Origin: an uncultured Prevotellaceae bacterium | GTDB lineage: Bacteria; Bacteroidota; Bacteroidia; Bacteroidales; Bacteroidaceae | Direction: 5' to 3' | Length of the DNA stretch: 33,090 nt | Assembly (NCBI GenBank): GCA_945833925.1 | Contig: CAMAFX010000023.1 | Location: 1 to 33,090, forward strand | In this document: in pieces, positions 8,088 to 16,060 of the stretch | How the letters are laid out: each line of letters opens with the position of its first letter | Numbering within the stretch: the first letter of the stretch is position 1 | Made by a program: the position numbers and the translations under genes | Notes under the pieces: generated by a model | What the model was told of the DNA's origin: nothing | Seen by the model: the letters and a program-made list of their open reading frames with translations, nothing else | Databases searched by the model: none

Positions 8088-10073
8088 TTATTTCTTCTTC
8101 TTCGGAAAACGGCGTGCCCATCCCTCTTCGCTGAAGTCGGGTTCTTCGCCCACGAAGTCTTTCTTCTTGTTGCGCTTTGGGGCTATGTCTGGATTGAGGA
8201 ACTGCATCCAGTCCTCCTTGGTGGTCTTCCTGCCTCGTGGTGCAGTATAGCCACGCTCCTCGCGCGAAGGCTTGTTCTCCTTGATCTTGCCTTCTGCCTT
8301 TGCCTGTGCACGGCGCTCGGCACGGTTGGGAGCCTTCTTCGAGCGGCCGGAATTTGAACCTTCGCTCTTACCGCCATCGCCAGATGTGGCGTCTGCTCTC
8401 TCTATCTTGACCATTCTGCCCTTCACCTTCGCTCCGTTCAGTGCGCGGATAACGCGGTCGGCATCCTGCTCGAGCACCTCAACGAACGAGTAGTTCTTCA
8501 TAAGGTCGATGCGTCCAACCTCAATCTTCTCGCCCATATTGTTGTCGATGAGCTTTATCATCTCGCGTGCATAGACACCATCGGTCTTGCCGACTGTGAC
8601 AAACAGACGTGCGTAGCCAGCCTGGGCTGTGCGCTTGCCACGTTCGCGCTTGCCGCGCACGCCATCGTTGGAGTGGTCGGGTGCCTGGTCTATCTCGGGT
8701 GCGTTGGCATAGTACTGAAGGAAACGGCCGAACTCGCGACTGAGCACTCGCTTGATGAGGTCTTCCTTGTCAAGCCACTCCCAGCGACGGTTCACCTCGG
8801 GCAGGAAACTTGCAATTTCCTCCTCGTCAACCTCCTCGTGCTCGATGTCGTCGATGACACGGTAGAGTTGCTTGGCGCAGATGTCCTTGCCGCTTGGCAG
8901 TTCGCCCTTGATGAACTGCTTCTGTATGATGTTTTCCACCAGTTTTATCTTGCTGCGCTCGCGTGAGTGTACGATGCAGATGCTGGTTCCCTTCTTGCCG
9001 GCACGACCGGTACGACCTGAACGGTGAGTGTAACTCTCGGTGTCGTCGGGCATACCGTAGTTGATGACGTGGGTCAGGTCGTTGACGTCGAGACCACGTG
9101 CAGCTACGTCGGTGGCAACGAGCAGTTGGGTGCGGTGCTGGCGGAACTTCTGCATGGTAAGGTCGCGCTGTTGCTGCGAAAGGTCGCCGTGCAGTGCGTC
9201 GGCATTGTATCCGTCGCGGATAAGGTTGTCTGCCACCTCCTGTGTCTCCATACGTGTGCGGCAGAAGATGATGGCGTAAATCTTGGGATGATAGTCGACA
9301 ACGCGCTTCAGTGCCAGGTACTTGTCCTTGGCGTGCACCATATAATAGATGTGGTTCACGCTCTCGGCACCCTCGTTGCGGCTGCCCACCTGTATCTCTT
9401 CTGCGTCGCGCAGGTAGTTTTTTGCAATGCGCTCTATCTCGCGGCTCATGGTAGCGCTGAAGAGTAGTGTGCGATGGTTCTCGGGAACACCCTCGAGAAT
9501 GGTGTCGAGGTCCTCCTGGAATCCCATAGAGAGCATTTCGTCGGCCTCGTCAAGTACCATGAAGCGCAAGCTGTCGAGACGAGCGGCACCACGGTTCATG
9601 AGGTCTATCAGACGTCCGGGTGTAGCAACGATGATGTCCACGCCGTGCTTCAGTGCACGTATCTGTGGTTCGATGTTGGTGCCACCGTATACGGCAAGTA
9701 TGCGAAGGTCTTCCATATGCTTGCTGAAACCTTCGAGGTCGTCGGCAATCTGCAGGCAGAGTTCTCGTGTAGGGGCAAGTATGACAGCCTGAACAAATCT
9801 GCTGACCTTTTTTTCGTCGCGCCAGTAACCGTTCATCTCGTCATTGTTCTTCATCTTCGAAGAACTTTGCATGAAATCGTTTATTCTTTGAAGTACGGGC
9901 AGTCCGTATGCTGCTGTTTTTCCTGTGCCGGTTTGAGCAAGTGCCACTACGTCGCGATCCTGATGGAGTAGGAAGGGAATCACTGCTTCCTGTACGGGCA
10001 TAGGTTGTACATAACCTGCCTCTTCGATGGCTTTCAGAATAGAGTCTGAAAGTCCGAGTTCGTTAAATGTCAT
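8088..10073 (-). CDS. deaD: DEAD-box RNA helicase with DbpA-type RNA-binding domain (DeaD/CsdA-like)
   Basis: An ATP-dependent RNA helicase, probably acting in ribosome assembly and RNA turnover. The 661-residue protein has all superfamily motifs: Q motif near residue 25 (QPMPVQ), Walker A AQTGTGKT (46-53), PTREL, TPGR, DEAD, SAT, ARGLDV and HRSGRTGRAG. A ~20-residue polar insert (SSSKMKNNDEMNGYWRDEKK) lies between motifs I and Ia. Residues ~490-570 form a DbpA RNA-binding fold (FVTVGKTDGVYAREMI..). The tail is long, basic and disordered and ends PKKKK. It is transcribed divergently from pfkB and heads the pair with the S46 peptidase. Confidence 0.95.
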   Translation of the reverse strand: MTFNELGLSDSILKAIEEAGYVQPMPVQEAVIPFLLHQDRDVVALAQTGTGKTAAYGLPVLQRINDFMQSSSKMKNNDEMNGYWRDEKKVSRFVQAVILAPTRELCLQIADDLEGFSKHMEDLRILAVYGGTNIEPQIRALKHGVDIIVATPGRLIDLMNRGAARLDSLRFMVLDEADEMLSMGFQEDLDTILEGVPENHRTLLFSATMSREIERIAKNYLRDAEEIQVGSRNEGAESVNHIYYMVHAKDKYLALKRVVDYHPKIYAIIFCRTRMETQEVADNLIRDGYNADALHGDLSQQQRDLTMQKFRQHRTQLLVATDVAARGLDVNDLTHVINYGMPDDTESYTHRSGRTGRAGKKGTSICIVHSRERSKIKLVENIIQKQFIKGELPSGKDICAKQLYRVIDDIEHEEVDEEEIASFLPEVNRRWEWLDKEDLIKRVLSREFGRFLQYYANAPEIDQAPDHSNDGVRGKRERGKRTAQAGYARLFVTVGKTDGVYAREMIKLIDNNMGEKIEVGRIDLMKNYSFVEVLEQDADRVIRALNGAKVKGRMVKIERADATSGDGGKSEGSNSGRSKKAPNRAERRAQAKAEGKIKENKPSREERGYTAPRGRKTTKEDWMQFLNPDIAPKRNKKKDFVGEEPDFSEEGWARRFPKKKK

Positions 10074-10102
10074 TGATAATATTTAAAATTCTAAATTGTC
10101 TG

Positions 10103-10110
10103 CAAAGTTA
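10103..10110 (-). promoter_or_regulatory. -7 box for deaD
   Basis: CAAAGTTA on the plus strand reads TAACTTTG leftward, 29 bases upstream of the deaD start codon. A -33 TTG at usual spacing is not clear. Confidence 0.5.
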
Positions 10111-10215
10111 CTAAAAAGTTTCCGTATTCCTTTTCGATTGTGTCTAAAGTTGCCGTTTTGTACATCTTTTATGCTGAAAATTAGTGTTTATGTTCTTTAT
10201 TAGACACCTATTTGC

Positions 10216-10223
10216 TAATTTTG
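10216..10223 (+). promoter_or_regulatory. -7 box for the pfkB block
   Basis: TAATTTTG matches TAnnTTTG and ends 19 bases before the pfkB ATG (10243). It is divergent from the deaD promoter; the two boxes are about 105 bp apart. Confidence 0.5.
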
Positions 10224-10242
10224 TGTCAAATAATCATTCATA

Positions 10243-11166
10243 ATGCGAAAAGTAGTAGGTATAGGCGAGACAATACTCGATATTCTTTTCAAGAACAATC
10301 AACCGGTAGCGGCAGTGCCAGGCGGAAGTTGTTTCAATAGTATAATATCTTTGGGCAGAACAGGTATACCGACCGTGTTTGTCGGTTACACGGGTGACGA
10401 CAAGGTGGGAAGGGACACTGCAAGTTTTTTGCGCGACAATGGCGTGTCGTCCGAGTTCTTCTGTCTGCGCCAGAATGAGAAGAGTGCCGTGTCGTTGGCG
10501 TTTCTCGACGAGAACGGGGACGCCGACTATATGTTTTACAAGTCGATGCCGATGGCAGGCGAGGAACTGCCTCTGCCAGAGATGAACAGCAACGATGTTA
10601 TGCTTTTCGGTTCCTTCTATGCGGCATCCGAGGGAACGCGTCCTCAGGTAAGCAAACTGCTGAACGCGGCAAACGCGTCTGGTTCCATTGTCTATTATGA
10701 CCTGAACTTCCGTAAGTCGCACGCTCACGAACTGGAAGAACTGATGCCGACTCTCATCGACAACTTCAGGAAGAGCACCATAGTTCGTGGTTCGGCCGAC
10801 GACTTTGAGGTGATGTATGGCGAGCGTGATGCCCGAACCATCTACAGGAAACATATAAAGGAGTACTGCGACATATTCATCTGTACGAGCGGTCCGGGGC
10901 AAATAACCGTGTGCACACCCGAGAAGACAATGGATTTCTCTGTACCTCAGGTGAAGACCGTCAGCACGGTAGGTGCCGGCGACAATTTCAATGCAGGTTT
11001 CGTATTCTCGCTCATTCGCGACAATGTTGATTCGGAGGCATTGAGAGGTCTTTCGGAGGAAGGATGGACAAGACTTGTAGAGACGGGCTGCGCCTTTGCT
11101 TCGCAGGTGTGCCAGAGTCAGCACAATAGCATAAGCAAGGAGTTTGCCGCAACGCAGAGTTTGTGA
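10243..11166 (+). CDS. PfkB-family carbohydrate kinase (fructokinase-like)
   Basis: The 307-residue ribokinase/PfkB-fold enzyme phosphorylates a sugar or nucleoside with ATP. N-terminal signature 1 is PGGSCFNSIISLGRTG (26-41), with VGYTGDD close behind. C-terminal signature 2 is VGAGDNFNAGF, with catalytic base Asp247 in the anion-hole motif GAGD. Bacteroidetes members are often annotated as fructokinases, but the substrate cannot be read from sequence alone. No sugar-uptake or glycosidase genes adjoin. A 46-base gap separates it from the methyltransferase gene downstream, so co-transcription is likely. Confidence 0.87.
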   Translation: MRKVVGIGETILDILFKNNQPVAAVPGGSCFNSIISLGRTGIPTVFVGYTGDDKVGRDTASFLRDNGVSSEFFCLRQNEKSAVSLAFLDENGDADYMFYKSMPMAGEELPLPEMNSNDVMLFGSFYAASEGTRPQVSKLLNAANASGSIVYYDLNFRKSHAHELEELMPTLIDNFRKSTIVRGSADDFEVMYGERDARTIYRKHIKEYCDIFICTSGPGQITVCTPEKTMDFSVPQVKTVSTVGAGDNFNAGFVFSLIRDNVDSEALRGLSEEGWTRLVETGCAFASQVCQSQHNSISKEFAATQSL

Positions 11167-11212
11167 CTCTGATAACACTCAGGCTGGCTGACAATCCCAA
11201 AAACTTTCAAGG

Positions 11213-12448
11213 ATGACCAACGAAGAGTTTGTTCTCGCCCATCGCAACGATGACGTCCGTAAGTTGGCATTTGCCAAGGTGCCAGATGGGGTAGACGTGC
11301 GCTGGTGTCTGCAGCAGATAGAGGGATGGCAGCTGGCAAGGAAGAAACTGCCGGAATGGGCTGCACGCGACGGAGTATGGTTTCCACCACGCATCTCCAT
11401 GGAGCAGTGCTCGAGCGAACAGACGGCTGTCTACAAGAGAAGTGTGATAGAGGCTTTGCTGCCCGATGCGGCAGAGCGCAACAACCTTGCCGACCTGACA
11501 GGAGGGTTCGGCATCGACTTCAGTTATATGGCTGTGGCATTTCGCCATGGCGTTTATGTGGAGAGGCAGTCTCACCTGTGTGAGATAGCCCGTCACAATC
11601 TTAGTGCCTTGCTTGACGATACGACGTTTGAGGTATGCAACGAGGATAGTGCCGAGGCTATAACGGGTGCAGCAGAAACAGGTACGTTCTGTTCGCGCTC
11701 CTTCGATGTGGTGTTTCTTGACCCTGCACGCCGCGACGATGTCGGTCGCAAGGTGGTTGCACTCGAGGATTGCACCCCGAATGTCATCGACCTCTTGCCG
11801 TGGCTGCGCAGTCACACCCGATATTTTGTCGTTAAACTGTCACCAATGCTCGACATCACGCAGTCGCTCAGACAGCTGAAGTGTGTGAGTCAGGTTCATG
11901 TGGTAAGTGTCGGCGGTGAGTGCAAGGAGTTGCTGCTCGTGTGCCGGTCGGAAGCCGATGTCGAGATGTCTCTTGTGTCCTATCACTGCGTAAATCTGGC
12001 TTCGGGCGACTCGCCTTTCATCTGTGACAACAAGACCGAGGCAGTGGCATCAATCATCGAGGCAGACGAACTGCAGAATGGTGACTGGCAATATCTGCTC
12101 GAACCTAACGCCTCGCTGCTGAAGGCTGGTGTGCAGGATGCTCTGTGCAGACACTTTGATGTAAGGAAACTGCATCCGATGAGCAATCTTTTCGTATCGA
12201 AGGAACCTGTCTTCTCGTTTCCCGGAAGGCTGTTTGCCGTTGAGGCGGTGGGTGACTTTACCAAACAGAGCCTCAGGGAACTGGTTGGCAAGGTCCAGAA
12301 GGCAAACCTTACCGTACGCAATTTCCCTGCTACTGTTGCCGAACTGCGCAAGAGGTTGAAACTGAAGGAGGGAGGCGACACGTATTATTTCGCCACCACG
12401 CTGAGCAACGGCAAGCATGCTTTGTTCCGTTGCCACAAGCATAATTGA
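11213..12448 (+). CDS. THUMP-like domain class I methyltransferase, PG1098 family
   Basis: The 411-residue protein resembles the Bacteroidetes family typified by Porphyromonas gingivalis PG1098. An N-terminal helical part is followed by a Rossmann-type SAM-binding domain with NNLADLTGGFGIDFSYMA (motif I). The catalytic-like motif is FLDPARR, comparable with the DPPY/DPPR motifs of base methyltransferases. The C-terminal part is a ferredoxin-like/THUMP-like region, suggesting an RNA substrate. The exact modification is unknown. It lies between pfkB and sufS, and sufS has its own promoter box. Confidence 0.8.
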   Translation: MTNEEFVLAHRNDDVRKLAFAKVPDGVDVRWCLQQIEGWQLARKKLPEWAARDGVWFPPRISMEQCSSEQTAVYKRSVIEALLPDAAERNNLADLTGGFGIDFSYMAVAFRHGVYVERQSHLCEIARHNLSALLDDTTFEVCNEDSAEAITGAAETGTFCSRSFDVVFLDPARRDDVGRKVVALEDCTPNVIDLLPWLRSHTRYFVVKLSPMLDITQSLRQLKCVSQVHVVSVGGECKELLLVCRSEADVEMSLVSYHCVNLASGDSPFICDNKTEAVASIIEADELQNGDWQYLLEPNASLLKAGVQDALCRHFDVRKLHPMSNLFVSKEPVFSFPGRLFAVEAVGDFTKQSLRELVGKVQKANLTVRNFPATVAELRKRLKLKEGGDTYYFATTLSNGKHALFRCHKHN

Positions 12449-12466
12449 AAAATTGTTTTTGTTTTC

Positions 12467-12499
12467 TTTGCTTTATTCGTTGTTTATTTTGTAACTTTG
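12467..12499 (+). promoter_or_regulatory. Promoter of sufS: TTTG-N21-TAACTTTG
   Basis: A -33-like TTTG (12467-12470) is followed 21 bases later by the -7 box TAACTTTG (12492-12499). This is one of the best matches to the Bacteroidetes promoter in the window. The sufS ATG lies 27 bases beyond the -7 box. Confidence 0.6.
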
Positions 12500-12526
12500 T
12501 CATTGCAAACAACGAACGACAGTTTT

Positions 12527-13759
12527 ATGTATAATATAAATAAGGTAAGAGAGGATTTTCCAATTTTGTCGCGTACCGTGTACGGCAAGCCTCTCGTTTA
12601 CTTGGATAATGGTGCTACAACCCAGAAGCCACGCATTGTGGTGGACTCGATGGTTGACGAGTACTACAACGTGAATGCCAATGTGCACAGAGGTGTGCAC
12701 TTCCTCTCGCAGCAGGCAACCGATCTGCACGAGCAGAGCCGTGAGACGGTGCGCCGTTTCATCAATGCAAAGAGTATTTCAGAGATTATCTTCACACGAG
12801 GAACAACAGAGAGCGTGAACCTTGTGGCAACGTGCTTCGGCGAGTATCTGAGATGTGGACGTAATACTGCAGACGGATGCCCCGAGATTATCATTTCGTC
12901 GGTAGAGCATCACAGCAATCTCGTGCCATGGCAGTTGATGTGCGAACGCATAGGGGGAAAACTCAGGGTCATACCTATGAATGACGAGGGTGTGCTTGAC
13001 CTTGAAGCATACCGCAGCCTGTTCAACGAGAATACTCGCCTTGTGGCTGTTGCTCATGTGAGCAATGTGCTTGGTACGGTGAATCCTGTCAAGGATATGG
13101 TTGCCATGGCTCACGAGCACGGCGTGCCTGTACTTGTGGACGGTGCGCAGAGTACTCCTCATTTTGCAATCGACGTCCAGGACATCGACTGCGAGTTCTT
13201 TGCCTTCTCTGGTCACAAGATATACGGACCTACTGGCATCGGCGTACTCTATGGCAAGGAGGAATGGCTTGACAAACTGCCTCCGTACATGGGGGGTGGC
13301 GAGATGATAAAGACCGTAACTTTCGAGAAGACAACATTCAACGAACTGCCTTTCAAGTTTGAGGCAGGAACTCCCGACTTCGTGGCTACGACAGGTCTTG
13401 CGCGAGCATTGGACTACGTTTCCGACCTTGGCATGGACAACATCTTTGCCCACGAGCAGGAACTGACGCGTTATGCCATACAGAAGATGAACGAGATAGA
13501 GGGCATGAAGATATATGGCAGTGTGGACGTGCACGATGCTGTCATCAGTTTCAATGTCGGTGAAATACATCACCTCGATCTCGGCACCTTGCTCGACCGT
13601 CTTGGGATTGCTATCCGAACAGGTCACCATTGTGCCGAACCATTGATGCACCGACTTGGCATACAGGGTACGGCACGTGCGTCGTTCGGTCTCTATAATA
13701 CAAAGGAAGAGATAGACGTGCTCTGTGCCGGAATAGAGAGAGTAAGAAAGATGTTCTGA
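12527..13759 (+). CDS. sufS: Cysteine desulfurase SufS
   Basis: A PLP-dependent enzyme that takes sulfur from cysteine to form a persulfide for Fe-S cluster assembly by the Suf system. The 410-residue protein has the usual group II length. The PLP lysine is K231 in SGHKIYGPTG, and the active-site cysteine is C369 in RTGHHCAEPL. The substrate-site motif DGAQSTPH is also present. ATG 12527 (MYNINKVREDFPILS) was chosen over TTG 12497, which lies within the -7 box. In many Bacteroidetes sufBCD lie just upstream of sufS; here they are absent and sufS follows an unrelated methyltransferase gene. Confidence 0.95.
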   Translation: MYNINKVREDFPILSRTVYGKPLVYLDNGATTQKPRIVVDSMVDEYYNVNANVHRGVHFLSQQATDLHEQSRETVRRFINAKSISEIIFTRGTTESVNLVATCFGEYLRCGRNTADGCPEIIISSVEHHSNLVPWQLMCERIGGKLRVIPMNDEGVLDLEAYRSLFNENTRLVAVAHVSNVLGTVNPVKDMVAMAHEHGVPVLVDGAQSTPHFAIDVQDIDCEFFAFSGHKIYGPTGIGVLYGKEEWLDKLPPYMGGGEMIKTVTFEKTTFNELPFKFEAGTPDFVATTGLARALDYVSDLGMDNIFAHEQELTRYAIQKMNEIEGMKIYGSVDVHDAVISFNVGEIHHLDLGTLLDRLGIAIRTGHHCAEPLMHRLGIQGTARASFGLYNTKEEIDVLCAGIERVRKMF

Positions 13760-13800
13760 CAGAACCAGAACGAGTGTTTTTAGAAAGAGTTAAGGATGGT

Positions 13801-13826
13801 GTGTTCTTGCAAAACAGAAAGAACAC
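13801..13826 (+). terminator. Short hairpin between sufS and rnhB
   Basis: GTGTTCTT (13801-13808) and AAGAACAC (13819-13826) form a perfect 8-bp stem with a 10-base loop in the 100-bp gap. It may be a weak terminator or mRNA-processing hairpin. No T tract follows. Confidence 0.4.
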
Positions 13827-13859
13827 TTTAGAAATAATCAAGAGAATATTCTGTTGCCT

Positions 13860-14504
13860 ATGCTTTCTCCGTTCTTCAAAGAGGGTTTAGTCGAGGCTGG
13901 CTGCGATGAGGCTGGCAGAGGATGTCTGGCAGGTCCAGTCTACGCCGCTGCTGTGGTGCTTCCGCCCGATGTCGAGACGCGATGTCCCGAACTGTCAGCA
14001 GGTCTGAACGACAGCAAGCAGTTGTCAGAGAAGAAACGCTACCAGTTGCGCGAACTCATAGAGCGTGATGCTGTTGCGTGGGCTGTGGGTGTATGCGACA
14101 ATCATGAGATAGACGAGATGAACATTCTGCGCTGCAGCATACTCGGTATGCACAGGGCGCTGGATAAGTTGGCTGTACGTCCGGAGAATATCATCGTGGA
14201 TGGTAACCGTTTCTATGCGTACAAGAATCCGGAAGGTGTACTCGTTCCACATACCACCATCGTCAAGGGTGACGGCAAGTATATGAGTATCGCTGCAGCA
14301 TCAATCCTTGCAAAGACCTATCGTGATGACTTCATGAAGGCAATACACGAGGAGTACCCCATGTATCACTGGGATTCGAACAAGGGGTATCCAGCAAAGA
14401 TTCACCGTGCTGCAATCCGTGAGCATGGTACGTCACCCTATCATCGTCTTACCTTCAACCTGCTTGGAGAAGACCCTCAGCTGACTTTAGATTTCGGAGA
14501 GTAA
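13860..14504 (+). CDS. rnhB: Ribonuclease HII
   Basis: Cleaves the RNA strand of RNA-DNA hybrids and starts removal of single ribonucleotides from DNA. The 214-residue protein is of normal length. Catalytic Asp/Glu lie in CDEAGRG (D16, E17), with further acidic residues in IIVDGN and TYRDDFM. Other signatures are LNDSKQLSEKKR and AAASILAKTYRD. ATG 13860 is preferred to the in-frame TTG 13854. It ends just before a bidirectional terminator facing the first ompA gene. Confidence 0.96.
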   Translation: MLSPFFKEGLVEAGCDEAGRGCLAGPVYAAAVVLPPDVETRCPELSAGLNDSKQLSEKKRYQLRELIERDAVAWAVGVCDNHEIDEMNILRCSILGMHRALDKLAVRPENIIVDGNRFYAYKNPEGVLVPHTTIVKGDGKYMSIAAASILAKTYRDDFMKAIHEEYPMYHWDSNKGYPAKIHRAAIREHGTSPYHRLTFNLLGEDPQLTLDFGE

Positions 14505-14508
14505 AAGA

Positions 14509-14536
14509 AGGGGTGAGCACCAACGTGCTCACCCCT
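14509..14536. terminator. Bidirectional terminator between rnhB and ompA-like gene 1
   Basis: A perfect 12-bp stem, AGGGGTGAGCAC (14509-14520) and GTGCTCACCCCT (14525-14536), with loop CAAC. It lies between convergent stop codons (14504 and 14568). Confidence 0.8.
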
Positions 14537-14567
14537 GATAGTATGCGGTAAGTAATCGCAGTCTGTA

Positions 14568-15746
14568 TTAGTTTACGCGAACCTTGCGCTCGCTGGTCTT
14601 GAACTTGCGTGTTACAACTTTTTCCTTCTGTACATATACGCCATGACCGGTGATGATACATACGCGGTTTTTGTCGTTGTCGTTTTCGTATGGCTGAACG
14701 GTGTCACCCTTCCACTCGGTTGTCTTGATCATTTTCTCGTCAACACCGTTTGCTATAAGAGCTTTCTTTGTCTTGAGAGCACGGTCCTTAGAATACTGCA
14801 TGTTGAGTCTTGGGTTACCAGTACCCTTGTCAGCATAAGCAGTGATTACAACCTCGCCATTTTCAACTTCCTTGAGGAATTCTGCAACCTCCTTGATCTG
14901 TGGCTCGTCTGCGTTGATGTCACTCTCGCAGATTGCGTAGAAGATGCGCTTGTCGATGTCGCCTTCCTTCTTGACGTCCTTGTAAGTGATGTCGTCGTAC
15001 CATGTTGTGTCGATAACGGTTTCGTAGATTGGCTCTGGCTCTGGTTCAACAACAACCGGTGCAGGAGCAGGCTTCTTGTAACCGAACTTGAAAGCGAGAC
15101 CGAGCTGAGCTGTAAGCTGCCAGTCGTCCTTGCTGTTAATCTTGCTGTTGTAGCGGTCGCTGAGACTGTTTGCTGCAACTTCAAGGTTGAGGCTTACGTT
15201 CTTGCAGAGGTTAACGTCAACCTGTGCACCAATACGAGCGTTGTGGCTGAAACGTGTACCATCCCATGCGAGAGGCATTGCTGAATTCATGGCAAGAGCT
15301 TCGTCGTTATCCCAAGCAGTGTTGAGACCGATACCACCGATAAGGTAAAGGTTTACTGGATAGTAATCCTTCTTGCCGAACAAAGTAACGAGGTTAACCA
15401 TAAGGTCGAGGTCGGTTGTGATGTACTTGTAGTCGTACTTGCCGAGGTCTACCTTAGAACCTGTGTTGTCATAATAGCGATATCCACCCTCGTTCCACAT
15501 GCCGTTGACATGGAGACGTGCACCTACAACAGGGGTGAACCATCCACCTACGCTGAGACTTGCGGTTGGTGTGATAAGCTTTGAGTTGTCATAATTGGTA
15601 AGAGTTGTCTGCACGCCACCCTGTACACCGATGAACATGTGTGGGAAAGGCTTGTAGTTGAGTTCTGTGTTCTCCTGTGCCATTGCTGGTGCAGAGAAGA
15701 ATGCTGCAGCGATTGCAACAGAGAATAGTTTAATAAAGCTTTTCAT
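14568..15746 (-). CDS. OmpA-like outer membrane protein 1 (barrel + peptidoglycan-binding domain)
   Basis: The 392-residue protein has a signal peptide cut after AMA (residue 23). An N-terminal eight-strand-type beta-barrel fills about 28-225, opening with FIGVQGGVQTTL and ending with LGLAFKFGYKK. A Pro/Glu hinge follows (225-241, PEPEPIYE), then an OmpA_C domain (about 265-370). The domain keeps the Asp and Arg that contact diaminopimelate, in ITAYADKGTGNPRLN and YSKDRA. It would anchor the outer membrane to peptidoglycan. The last 113 codons are identical at DNA level to the neighbouring paralogue, while the barrels differ strongly. It has its own promoter (15906-15937), a ~150-base leader and a terminator. 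Confidence 0.9.
   Translation of the reverse strand: MKSFIKLFSVAIAAAFFSAPAMAQENTELNYKPFPHMFIGVQGGVQTTLTNYDNSKLITPTASLSVGGWFTPVVGARLHVNGMWNEGGYRYYDNTGSKVDLGKYDYKYITTDLDLMVNLVTLFGKKDYYPVNLYLIGGIGLNTAWDNDEALAMNSAMPLAWDGTRFSHNARIGAQVDVNLCKNVSLNLEVAANSLSDRYNSKINSKDDWQLTAQLGLAFKFGYKKPAPAPVVVEPEPEPIYETVIDTTWYDDITYKDVKKEGDIDKRIFYAICESDINADEPQIKEVAEFLKEVENGEVVITAYADKGTGNPRLNMQYSKDRALKTKKALIANGVDEKMIKTTEWKGDTVQPYENDNDKNRVCIITGHGVYVQKEKVVTRKFKTSERKVRVN
14571..14909 (-). repeat. 339-bp identical segment, copy 1 (3' end of ompA-like gene 1)
   Basis: Base-for-base identical, as read, to 16064-16402. The identity stops exactly at the last sense codon: the stop codons differ (TAA here, TGA in the other copy) and the sequence beyond is unrelated. 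On the other side it decays into about 150 bp of scattered differences. Confidence 0.9.
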
Positions 15747-15905
15747 AACTTCGTTATTTTAGATTAATTAGACTCTTTTAGCATACAGTCATGTTGCACA
15801 CAATCCGCTTAGGCGGTGTCGGTGCTTGTGAACAGGTGTCTTACAAGGTGCTCAGGCGGCATGTGCTTTTCGCTTTTTTCATGGAGGTGTGTATAGACAC
15901 GTATG
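15747..15905 (-). other. Long 5' leader of ompA-like gene 1
   Basis: About 150 bases separate the likely start of transcription from the ATG at 15746, unusually long for this window. The leader contains a small GC-rich hairpin (CCGC 15805-15808 with GCGG 15813-15816) and several GGTG/GTGT repeats. No known riboswitch was recognised. A role in translation control or sRNA pairing is possible but only inferred. Confidence 0.35.
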
Positions 15906-15937
15906 CAAAGTTAATTTCTTTTAATGTATTTACCAAA
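15906..15937 (-). promoter_or_regulatory. Promoter of ompA-like gene 1
   Basis: Read leftward: TTTG (15937-15934), 20 bases, then TAACTTTG (15913-15906). Both elements and their spacing fit the Bacteroidetes consensus. Confidence 0.65.
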
Positions 15938-15980
15938 TAATTGTTAATGAAAAGTTGACGTGTAAAGTGCATAAAACAGT

Positions 15981-16025
15981 AAAATGCCCATTTTTAAGGA
16001 TAATTCTCCTCGAAATGGGCATTTT
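15981..16025 (-). terminator. Terminator of ompA-like gene 2
   Basis: AAAATGCCCATTT (15981-15993) and AAATGGGCATTTT (16013-16025) form a perfect 13-bp stem with a 19-base loop, 36 bases beyond the stop at 16061. It separates the two paralogues, so each is probably its own transcription unit. Confidence 0.8.
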
Positions 16026-16060
16026 GGCTGATGGTCGTGCCGACCATTATGCGTTTGTTA

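Noticed and set aside
8044-8121. Upstream extension of the S46 peptidase start to 8121
   Set aside because: The extension overlaps deaD, lacks coding character, and would bury the signal peptide that starts at 8043.
10234-11178. 314-codon frame antisense to the PfkB kinase
   Set aside because: Shadow of a well-supported kinase gene with no motif of its own.
12779-13651. 290-codon frame antisense to sufS, and a similar 277-codon frame antisense to parE (19054-19887)
   Set aside because: Both are mirror frames of strongly conserved enzymes and have no promoter or family signature.
13801-13826. Hairpin before rnhB considered as a riboswitch or attenuator
   Set aside because: Only a single 8-bp stem is present, with no alternative pairing or conserved aptamer core, so it was kept as a weak terminator-like hairpin.
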